A stretch of 6,229 nucleotides of DNA from Clostridiales bacterium (GTDB taxonomy: Bacteria > Bacillota > Clostridia > Saccharofermentanales > UBA5734), in NCBI GenBank assembly GCA_003532195.1, contig DOFA01000091.1, positions 1 through 6,229 of the forward strand, written 5' to 3'. Below the pieces are notes generated by a model. It saw nothing but the letters and a program-made list of their open reading frames with translations, did not search any database and was not told where the DNA came from. The translations under genes were made by a program, and so were the position numbers. Positions 1 through 5,839 of this stretch are shown here, one piece after another. Numbering within the stretch: position 1 is the stretch's first letter; each line of letters begins with the position of its first letter.

Positions 1-231
1 AACGGCGACCATGGATTCGCTCTATTTTTCCGTCGCAGCGGCGCTGAAGCAGAAAAGGTCTTTGCCCTGCGCGGGTTGAATCCAGAAAAGTGCTACAGCC
101 TGACTTTTTCCGATGAACAGCGCCAGCAAAGCGTCGCCTGCCGGACCGGCCGCGAACTGGCTGCCGGGCTGGCGGTTACTATACCGAGCGAAAACGCCAG
201 CCTGTTGGTGCGTTATCGTGAGCAAGACTGA
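1..231 (+). CDS. C-terminal part of a glycoside hydrolase, probably GH36-type alpha-galactosidase (5' end outside window)
   Basis: The open frame enters from the left edge in frame 1 and ends at TGA 229-231, giving 76 residues. The visible part reads like the C-terminal beta-sandwich of GH36/melibiase-type enzymes: G-F-A-L-F-F-R-R near the start, then L-R-G-L-N-P-E-K-C-Y, then T-G-R-E-L-A-A-G-L-A-V, and a final L-L-V-R-Y strand. In that family the matching pattern is roughly FRR, GLdP..Y, G.eL...Gl.v and a closing hydrophobic strand. The catalytic barrel and its aspartates lie outside the window, so activity on alpha-galactosides is inferred only from this tail. The gene converges on the kinase gene with 47 bases between the stops. 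Another glycosidase class with a similar terminal domain is possible. Confidence 0.55.
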   Translation, partial: NGDHGFALFFRRSGAEAEKVFALRGLNPEKCYSLTFSDEQRQQSVACRTGRELAAGLAVTIPSENASLLVRYREQD

Positions 232-278
232 CTCAAGTCACCTGGACGGCAATATTTTACGAAGTCAATTGATCGGTC

Positions 279-1883
279 TCACAAAAACTCGACGGCGGCC
301 CTTTCGATCGGCAATCCCCTGAGGTAGCGAGCGTAAAAGTCGTTGAAACCGGCGACATCGGCCGGATCAGGCTTAACGAGGATGCCGGCCTGTCCGGCGA
401 ACACTCTGCCGGCCAGGTAATCGGTCAACGTCTCACCCTGAGATCGCTGCACCCGAAAGGCCGCCAGCACGGCGATACCCCAGGCGCCGCCTTCGCCGGC
501 TGTTTCCAAAACGGAAACCGGTGTGTCCAGAGCGGCCGCCATGATCCGCTGGCCGACCTTGCGGGTTTTGAAAAAACCGCCATGGCCGCGGATTTCGTCG
601 ACACGCACGCCCTCTTCTCCGGTCAGGATGTTGAAGCCGGCTTTAAGCGCACCGAGTGAAGTAAACAAGTTGACCCGCATAAAATTCCTGAGATTGAAGG
701 TGCTGTTGGCGCTGCGGACAAAGAGCGGCCGGCCGGCCGCGAAACCGGTGATATGTTCGCCCGACAGATATCCATAGGACAGAAGCCCGCCGCAATCAGG
801 ATCGCCCTCCAGGGCCAGGCCCAGCAGCGTGTCGTACAGAGCCGGTTTTGTGACCTGAGCGCCCAGCGCGCGGGCCGCTTCGCCGAAAAGGCTGATCCAG
901 GCGTCATAGTCGGAGGTGCAATTGTTGGAATGAACCATCGCGACCAGGTTCCCCTCGGGTGTGGTCACAAGATCGATTTCGCCGTGAACCCGTGACAGTT
1001 CTTTTTCCAAAACGACCATGGCAAAGACCGATGTGCCGGCCGAGACATTGCCTGTGCGGACAGCAATGCTGTTGGTTGCAATCATGCCCGTGCCGGCATC
1101 GCCTTCGGGCGGGCAGAAAGGAATGCCCGGCTGCAGGTTGCCGGTCGGGTCGATGAGCAAAGCGCCGGACTCAGTCAACTGGCCGGCATCATCGCCAGCG
1201 GACAGGACGCGCGGCAGAATGCCGGTGATTTTCCAGGGCAAATGGCACTCGCTGACCCTGCGGCCGAATTTTTCCAACATCGCTGCATCGTATGTTTTTG
1301 TGTGGATGTCAATGGGAAATACACCAGAAGCTTCGCCAATACCGATGACTTTCTGCCCGGTTAGCTTCCAGTGCAGATAGCCGGCCAGGGTCGTCATGAA
1401 GTCAATCTGCGGCAAATGCGGTTCGTTGTTGAGCATAGCCTGGCCGAGGTGGGCGATATTCCAGCGCTGCGGGACCGGGTAGTTGAAAAGCTGGGTCAGC
1501 TCTTCGGATGCCGGCTGGGTGATGTTGTTGCGCCAGGTGCGGAACGGTGTGAGCAGCCGCCCCTGTTGGTCAAAAACCAGATAGCCATGCATCATGCCGC
1601 TGATTCCCATGGCGGCGGCCCGGCGCAAGGTAACCCCGTAGCGTTCGCTGACCCTTGTCGCCATATTGCGGTAGCTAGACTGCAGCCCCTTGGTGATTTC
1701 CTCAAGGCTGTAGGTCCAAATGTTGTCAACCCGGCTGTTCTCCCAATCGTAGTTGCCGGTCGCGATCACCTCGTGGTCCGGATCGATCAGGATCGCCTTG
1801 ATGCGGGTTGACCCGAATTCAATGCCAATCACAGCCTGGCCGTTTTCTAGGATCGCCTGGATTTCTTTGATTGTCTTGCTCAT
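279..1883 (-). CDS. FGGY-family carbohydrate kinase, substrate unassigned (xylulokinase-like branch)
   Basis: This 534-residue protein should transfer phosphate from ATP to a sugar or ketose in the cytoplasm. The N-terminal actin-like lobe has the phosphate loop G-I-E-F-G-S-T-R-I-K-A at residues 20-30 and the sugar-site segment G-I-S-G-M-M-H-G at 93-100, comparable to the GISGQMHG of xylulokinases. The C-terminal lobe has E-G-D-A-G-T-G at 260-266, where D262 matches the catalytic-base position of XylB. It also has the second ATP segment S-A-G-T-S-V-F at 281-287, a G-H-G-G-F-F segment at 433-438, and G-E-G-G-A-W-G-I at 463-470. An ATG at 1911-1913 would add ten residues but has no ribosome site and overlaps the dehydrogenase, whereas the chosen ATG has AGGAG nine bases upstream. 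It lies 13 bases after the dehydrogenase stop, so the two are probably cotranscribed and coupled. The fold is secure, but xylulose or any other specific substrate is not. Confidence 0.9.
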   Translation of the reverse strand: MSKTIKEIQAILENGQAVIGIEFGSTRIKAILIDPDHEVIATGNYDWENSRVDNIWTYSLEEITKGLQSSYRNMATRVSERYGVTLRRAAAMGISGMMHGYLVFDQQGRLLTPFRTWRNNITQPASEELTQLFNYPVPQRWNIAHLGQAMLNNEPHLPQIDFMTTLAGYLHWKLTGQKVIGIGEASGVFPIDIHTKTYDAAMLEKFGRRVSECHLPWKITGILPRVLSAGDDAGQLTESGALLIDPTGNLQPGIPFCPPEGDAGTGMIATNSIAVRTGNVSAGTSVFAMVVLEKELSRVHGEIDLVTTPEGNLVAMVHSNNCTSDYDAWISLFGEAARALGAQVTKPALYDTLLGLALEGDPDCGGLLSYGYLSGEHITGFAAGRPLFVRSANSTFNLRNFMRVNLFTSLGALKAGFNILTGEEGVRVDEIRGHGGFFKTRKVGQRIMAAALDTPVSVLETAGEGGAWGIAVLAAFRVQRSQGETLTDYLAGRVFAGQAGILVKPDPADVAGFNDFYARYLRGLPIERAAVEFL

Positions 1884-1892
1884 CGTCCCGTT

Positions 1893-1897
1893 CTCCT
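1893..1897 (-). promoter_or_regulatory. Ribosome-binding site of the kinase gene
   Basis: AGGAG on the minus strand lies nine bases before the ATG at 1883. It overlaps the TGA (1899-1897) of the upstream dehydrogenase gene. This fixes the kinase start and suggests translational coupling, because a ribosome terminating on the dehydrogenase sits directly on the kinase site. Confidence 0.85.
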
Positions 1898-2973
1898 CAA
1901 AATTTGAAAGCAACCTTCAAATCACCATGCCGGCCGGTTGCAAAATCAAAGGCTTCTTTCCAGTCTTCGAGCCGGAAGGTGCGGCTGACCACGCCTTTTG
2001 TTTTCAGGGTGCCGTTGGCGATGTTCTCGATGACATAGGGGAAGCAATAAGGGCTGAGATGGGCGCCCAGCACGTCGAGCTCCTTGCGGTCGCCGATGAT
2101 CGACCAGTCCAGGGTGGCCGGCGCGCCAAACACCGAGAACTCGACGAAGCGGCCCAGTTTGCGGATCATCTGCATGCCCTGGACAACCGATGAAGGATGG
2201 CCGGTTGCTTCAATGTAAATGTCGCAGCCATAACCGCCGGTCAGGGCCATGATCTCTTGGACGACATCCACTTTGGCCGGATTCCAGACGATGTCGGCGC
2301 CGAATTCAAGCGCTTTTTGCAGCCGGTTATCCTGCATATCGAGCACGATCAGCTTGCTGGGATGGCGCAGTTTGGCATAGGTGACCATGCCCAGGCCCAG
2401 GGTTCCCGCGCCCGACAGCACGACGATGTCTTCGCAGCCAATCTGCGCCCGGTCCACACAATGCTTGGAACAGGCATAGGGTTCGATCAGCAAAGCGTCT
2501 TCGATCGGCAGACTATCCGGCACGTGATGCACGACAGCCTCTTTGGGCAGCCGGATATACTCGGCCATGCCGCCATTCAAGTGGTCAAAGAATCCGAAAA
2601 TCTCATGCGGCTGGCACATCCAGTATTTGCCCGTTTTGCAGAAGCGGCATTTGCCGCAGGGCACGATCTGGTCGGCCGCCAGGCGGTCGCCGACGGCAAA
2701 GCCCGAGACGTTGCTCCCCACCTGAACGGCGACGCCGATAAACTCGTGGCCGGGGATGAACGGCGCCTGCGCCCAGGCCGGCTGGGTCGCATCGCCCCAG
2801 AACATGGCGGCGCCGTGCTGGCATTTGAGGTCGCCGGCGCAGATGCCGCAGCCTTCGGTTTTGATCAGGATATCATCCGGACCGCAGACCGGAACCGGAT
2901 AGTCCGGTACAAAACGATAATCGCTCTGGCTGAACGCAACCAGGGCTTTCATGGTTTTCGGCAGTTGCTGCAT
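1897..2973 (-). CDS. Zinc-dependent medium-chain polyol/sugar dehydrogenase, resembling erythritol/threitol dehydrogenases
   Basis: This is a 358-residue cytoplasmic oxidoreductase of the medium-chain (alcohol/sorbitol dehydrogenase) superfamily, of normal length. The N-terminal GroES-like domain carries catalytic zinc ligands C45 (G-C-G-I-C-A-G-D), H76 and E77 (P-G-H-E), and E164 (I-E-P-Y). Four structural-zinc cysteines sit at C106, C109, C112 and C120. The Rossmann domain begins with G-A-G-T-L-G at 188-193, and D212 closes the second strand, which favours NAD over NADP. The segment M-F-W-G-D (57-61) and the overall pattern recall the erythritol/L-threitol dehydrogenase group as I remember it; no search was possible. 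The start is supported by AAGGAG upstream. It precedes the kinase by 13 bases, suggesting an oxidise-then-phosphorylate pair in which a polyol becomes a ketose and then a ketose phosphate. L-iditol or sorbitol-type substrates remain possible. Confidence 0.9.
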   Translation of the reverse strand: MQQLPKTMKALVAFSQSDYRFVPDYPVPVCGPDDILIKTEGCGICAGDLKCQHGAAMFWGDATQPAWAQAPFIPGHEFIGVAVQVGSNVSGFAVGDRLAADQIVPCGKCRFCKTGKYWMCQPHEIFGFFDHLNGGMAEYIRLPKEAVVHHVPDSLPIEDALLIEPYACSKHCVDRAQIGCEDIVVLSGAGTLGLGMVTYAKLRHPSKLIVLDMQDNRLQKALEFGADIVWNPAKVDVVQEIMALTGGYGCDIYIEATGHPSSVVQGMQMIRKLGRFVEFSVFGAPATLDWSIIGDRKELDVLGAHLSPYCFPYVIENIANGTLKTKGVVSRTFRLEDWKEAFDFATGRHGDLKVAFKF

Positions 2974-2982
2974 AATAATGGT

Positions 2983-2988
2983 CTCCTT
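2983..2988 (-). promoter_or_regulatory. Ribosome-binding site of the dehydrogenase gene
   Basis: AAGGAG on the minus strand lies nine bases before the ATG at 2973. It chooses that start over the in-frame ATG seven codons later, which has no comparable site. Confidence 0.85.
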
Positions 2989-3003
2989 GTATATTAGTTT
3001 TGT

Positions 3004-3032
3004 AGCCCAGTAAATACTGTCATTTCTGGGCT
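3004..3032 (-). promoter_or_regulatory. Hairpin in the gap between the GH78 and dehydrogenase genes (not a normal terminator)
   Basis: AGCCCAG at 3004-3010 pairs perfectly with CTGGGCT at 3026-3032. AAAT (3012-3015) pairs with ATTT (3022-3025), leaving one bulged base (3011) and a six-base loop. In the minus-strand transcript the stem is followed by ACAAAAC rather than a U tract, so a Rho-independent terminator is unlikely. It starts about 15 bases upstream of the dehydrogenase ribosome site. It could mark an RNA processing or stability point between the operon halves, or, read as DNA, a protein-binding site. Confidence 0.6.
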
Positions 3033-3059
3033 GGTCACATCCCGTTCCGATACTTCATG

Positions 3060-3068
3060 ATTATATCA
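3060..3068 (-). promoter_or_regulatory. Candidate internal extended -10 promoter for the dehydrogenase-kinase pair
   Basis: The minus strand reads TGATATAAT, a full TGnTATAAT extended -10, with its TGA being the GH78 stop codon. At 17-base spacing the -35 position (3088-3083) reads GGGAAA, which is not a recognisable -35. An extended -10 can work without one. Transcription would start near 3053 and include the hairpin in the leader. The match could be chance in an AT-rich junction. Confidence 0.35.
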
Positions 3069-5612
3069 TGGAACCTCTTCGATTTCCCATTCATAATGGC
3101 CGGACAACACTTTTTCAGCCGCGAAACCCTGGTTGTCATCCCTTCCCTTATTCCCCGGCAGCAGGACCCTGGCGGCGGTATTCGCCGGCACATCGACTTT
3201 GACCACAATTCGCCCGTTTTGTCGTGCCCATTCCGCTGCAATAATCCCGTAAGGGCTGTCAATTCGGGCCCTGACCCATTCGATATCCCCGGCGAAATAG
3301 GGTTTCACGGTAAATTCCTTATATCCAGGCAGGGCAGGTGATATACCGGCCAGATACTTGTAAAACCAGGCTCCGGGAGCGCCGCCGAGAAAGGCGTGAT
3401 TCATGGAGCCATGCCCGTCATAGCTTTCCGGAAGTGTCGTTGCCTGAAAGGCTTTGAGCAGATACAGCCAACCGCCCGGCCTGGGATTGCCAACCATCCT
3501 GTAAGCGACATCCGGCCGGCCATTATCCGCCAATGCCGGTATCAGGCACATCGTGCCAAGAAAACCCGTCGTATTGGTCTGCTTTTCCTCAATATCCGCG
3601 ACCAGCGCGTCCAGCACCCGCTTGCGCTTATTTTCATCGCAAAGGCCGATAAACAAGGCATGAGCATTGGCGCTCTGCGTATTATTATCATACCAGGCGC
3701 GGCCATCCACTTCATGAAGATAGACCTGGTTTATACTCATTCGGAGCTCTGAAGCTAATTTCCCATAGCGATCCGAATCATTGGGCAAGCCTATCGTTGC
3801 CGCAATTCGGGAGATCAACGCGGCGCAGCGGTAAAAGTAACACTGGCCTAAATACAAGCGGCTTGCCCTTTCCGTTGCTGCCAGGTCCCCATAATTCAGA
3901 TAGCTTTCACTCAGAAAATGCTTCTCATCGCTGACCTCAATTAATAAGTCCACATACTTTTTCATCATCGGCCAGTATTTCTTCAATAGGTTAAGATCAC
4001 CGTATTGCACATAACATTCCCAGGGAATCAATACGGCGGCGGCCGGCCAGATGACATCGATACTCACATCAGTTGAAAGCGGCAGTTCTACCGGTATCCA
4101 ACCGTTTCCCCGCTGGCAATCCATCATGTCGTCAAGCCAGCGGTAATAAAAAGGCAGCATCTGGAAGCGGATCATTTCCGCTTCACAGACGGCAAAAGCA
4201 TCCGCCGTCCAGCCTCTGCGCTCTCTGCCGGGGCAATCCGTGGGTATGTTAACCAGATTGGATAAGAAGCTGCGCTGGATGCACTGGTCGAGAAGGTTCA
4301 AATCAGCGGATGAGCAGGAAAACTCTGATTTGCCGGCTACGTCACTATGGATAAAGCAGGCCTTCATATTCTCCTGGCGCCAAACGCCCGGATAGCCGCT
4401 AATTTCCGCATATCTGAAGCTGGTATACATGAAAGACGGTTGGTAGCTCTCGTTTCCCTCACCGCGAAACGTATATTTCAGATATGGCTTGTGATCCATG
4501 CCCAGAGTGTCGCTGTCGATCGCCCTGCCGTCCGGGAAAAGTTTTTCCGCCAACCGGATGGTTATGACCGTCCCTGCGGGAGCGCTGGCCTGCAAGACCG
4601 GAAAACCGGACATGTTGACGCCAAAATCGAAAAGAACCATCCCCGGCTCCAAAACCTGTACGGAAACAGGCGCATATTTTTTATCAATGATACATCCTGC
4701 GCTCATATGCTTTAAAACCAGCGGTCCCCAGGTAATGCCCCACATATCCTCTAATTGGGGGATTACCCAATTGCCGTCAGGGTAGCCATTACTGTTCCAG
4801 CCTGAGTATTCCAGCCGGGCATCATATTCCTCAGCCTTGCCATTGTGTATGGCCTGATCCACGTATTCCAGCTTGACATAAGGCCCCTGTCCCGCGCATT
4901 TCCAGGAATTATCGGAAAATATGACCTTCTGCTGACCGTCGGCAAACTGAATTTTCAAAACTAAACTGACGGTTTGTGAAAAAATCAAACCAACCGTATT
5001 TCGCCCCTGCCTGAGCAAAGAGATCACATCATACCCTCGGTAAAGCATCTTAAAATATTCAGTTGCACCGGGCGTATAGACGTCCTCGCCGACCCTGCAC
5101 CCGTTAACAAAACAAACAGATGAATTATGCTTGGCTCCGCGGGCTGCCACAAATAACCAGGCCTCTTGAATCTCACTGTCAGAAGCAAGATCGAACTCCT
5201 TGCGGGTAAAATTCACCTGACCGTCAAAAAGCCGTATAAATTTCCCCGGCCACTGATGCACTTTCTGCACACCGGTAACAAACCAGGCCGCAGGACTCCA
5301 ACTGCTGGCCTCATCATGATCATCCCAGACCATCACTTTCCACCCATAGCGGGTCATGGGCAGCAACGGTCTGCCTTCATACAAGATGCCTAGTTGTTCG
5401 TTGGCTATCACTTGGCCGCTATCCCAAAAGTCTCCAATATTCATGTCAAGAAGCCGGGTACTTGAGGCAATCAGCAAGCGGTAAACTTTTTGCGTGAACC
5501 CCTTAATCGCTGTCTCAATTTGCCAGGAAAACCGCGGCGCCGCCTGGTCGATCCCGATAAGATCATTGCAATATTCACATTTCAGATTCGTGACCCTTGC
5601 ATGCTGTTTCAT
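3066..5612 (-). CDS. GH78 alpha-L-rhamnosidase-like glycoside hydrolase with an altered C-terminal active-site motif
   Basis: This 848-residue protein has the usual GH78 build. An N-terminal beta-sandwich contains P-R-F-S-W (26-30), D-F-W-D-S-G (61-66) and T-R-Y-G-W-K-V (87-93). Further beta domains follow to about residue 425. The (alpha/alpha)6 catalytic barrel spans roughly 430-755, and a short C-terminal beta domain starts at L-P-G-Y-K (761-765). The hallmark T-D-C-P-G-R-E-R-R-G-W-T-A-D (458-471) keeps the acidic residues D459, E464 and D471 at the spacing known for the Bacillus GL1 RhaB enzyme. The later motif, usually NH....G..GEW, reads N-H-A-F-L-G-G-A-P-G-A-W (738-749), with alanine in place of the proposed base glutamate. 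No signal peptide is seen, so it acts in the cytoplasm on imported glycosides. The ATG has no clear Shine-Dalgarno sequence, but the family N-terminus fits this start. It leads the minus-strand cluster. Release of L-rhamnose is expected from the family but unproven here. Confidence 0.9.
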   Translation of the reverse strand: MKQHARVTNLKCEYCNDLIGIDQAAPRFSWQIETAIKGFTQKVYRLLIASSTRLLDMNIGDFWDSGQVIANEQLGILYEGRPLLPMTRYGWKVMVWDDHDEASSWSPAAWFVTGVQKVHQWPGKFIRLFDGQVNFTRKEFDLASDSEIQEAWLFVAARGAKHNSSVCFVNGCRVGEDVYTPGATEYFKMLYRGYDVISLLRQGRNTVGLIFSQTVSLVLKIQFADGQQKVIFSDNSWKCAGQGPYVKLEYVDQAIHNGKAEEYDARLEYSGWNSNGYPDGNWVIPQLEDMWGITWGPLVLKHMSAGCIIDKKYAPVSVQVLEPGMVLFDFGVNMSGFPVLQASAPAGTVITIRLAEKLFPDGRAIDSDTLGMDHKPYLKYTFRGEGNESYQPSFMYTSFRYAEISGYPGVWRQENMKACFIHSDVAGKSEFSCSSADLNLLDQCIQRSFLSNLVNIPTDCPGRERRGWTADAFAVCEAEMIRFQMLPFYYRWLDDMMDCQRGNGWIPVELPLSTDVSIDVIWPAAAVLIPWECYVQYGDLNLLKKYWPMMKKYVDLLIEVSDEKHFLSESYLNYGDLAATERASRLYLGQCYFYRCAALISRIAATIGLPNDSDRYGKLASELRMSINQVYLHEVDGRAWYDNNTQSANAHALFIGLCDENKRKRVLDALVADIEEKQTNTTGFLGTMCLIPALADNGRPDVAYRMVGNPRPGGWLYLLKAFQATTLPESYDGHGSMNHAFLGGAPGAWFYKYLAGISPALPGYKEFTVKPYFAGDIEWVRARIDSPYGIIAAEWARQNGRIVVKVDVPANTAARVLLPGNKGRDDNQGFAAEKVLSGHYEWEIEEVP

Positions 5613-5624
5613 AATAGATGACCG

Positions 5625-5645
5625 TCCGATCTTATCCGATAATCG
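5625..5645. repeat. Short repeats in the GH78 leader
   Basis: TCCGAT occurs at 5625-5630 and again at 5635-5640, exactly 10 bases apart (one helical turn). The second copy runs into the palindrome CGAT-A-ATCG at 5637-5645. These lie between the predicted transcription start and the GH78 start codon, so they could be operator or leader-RNA elements. They are short, and chance is a real alternative. Confidence 0.3.
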
Positions 5646-5647
5646 CT

Positions 5648-5659
5648 CAAGTTTTCTTG
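5648..5659. promoter_or_regulatory. Hyphenated palindrome just downstream of the GH78 transcription start (possible operator)
   Basis: CAAG-TTTT-CTTG is a perfect 4-4-4 inverted repeat. It lies a few bases downstream of the start predicted from the -10 at 5674-5669, a classic repressor position. No regulator gene is in the window to pair with it, and the arms are short. Confidence 0.35.
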
Positions 5660-5668
5660 TATAGGCGC

Positions 5669-5697
5669 ATTATAGCAATGGGAGTTTTTCGCAGCAA
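5669..5697 (-). promoter_or_regulatory. Promoter of the GH78-dehydrogenase-kinase cluster
   Basis: On the minus strand, TTGCTG (5697-5692) is followed after exactly 17 bases by TATAAT (5674-5669). A TGC directly before the -10 makes it an extended TGnTATAAT element. Transcription should start near 5662, giving a leader of about 50 bases before the GH78 ATG. The heptamer CATTGCT is present twice, 19 bases apart, at the -35 and at the extended -10. Confidence 0.65.
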
Positions 5698-5800
5698 TGA
5701 ATGGAGTTTGTTTCTTGCATATATATTGTTTAATCCTGGTCAGTCCAATGGGAAAATCAAATAGAAAATCGGCTGCCGGATGTATTTCAAAACGATGCTC

Positions 5801-5809
5801 TGGTATAAT
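5801..5809 (+). promoter_or_regulatory. Extended -10 promoter of the N-formylglutamate amidohydrolase-family gene
   Basis: TGGTATAAT is a full extended -10. The -35 position at 17-base spacing (5781-5786) reads TGTATT, a weak match. The start would fall near 5816, giving a short leader of about 24 bases that contains the ribosome site. Confidence 0.65.
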
Positions 5810-5825
5810 TAAATGAAATATCGTC

Positions 5826-5831
5826 AAGGAG
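5826..5831 (+). promoter_or_regulatory. Ribosome-binding site of the N-formylglutamate amidohydrolase-family gene
   Basis: AAGGAG lies eight bases before the ATG at 5840 and fixes that start. Confidence 0.85.
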
Positions 5832-5839
5832 AATTTTCA

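Noticed and set aside
232..278. Possible terminator between the convergent genes
   Set aside because: The only symmetry is the loop-less 8-base palindrome TCAATTGA at 265-272. There is no GC-rich stem and no T run in either direction.
726..740. Run of GGCC/GCCGGC units suggesting a repeat
   Set aside because: It falls inside the kinase coding frame and reflects Gly-Arg-Pro codons in a GC-rich gene. GCCGGC is common throughout this part of the window.
1884..1913. Longer kinase start at the ATG 1911-1913
   Set aside because: No ribosome site precedes it, it overlaps the dehydrogenase coding end, and the ATG at 1883 has a good AGGAG.
2197..2997. 266-codon open frame on the plus strand
   Set aside because: It is fully antisense to the well-supported dehydrogenase, in a GC-rich stretch where stop codons are rare. 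It has no ribosome site or recognisable domain.
5770..5778. CGGC-T-GCCG palindrome upstream of the plus-strand promoter
   Set aside because: It is a nine-base palindrome with a one-base centre that does not extend, too short to support as an operator.
5790..5804. Possible catabolite-repression (cre) site
   Set aside because: TTCAAAACGATGCTC matches only the central part of the cre consensus and misses the key G and the right-hand C.
5609..5827. 72-codon minus-strand frame across the divergent promoter region, opening with TTG
   Set aside because: It covers both promoters, begins upstream of the minus-strand transcription start and shows no domain. Only its last few codons could be translated, treated separately as a low-interest finding.
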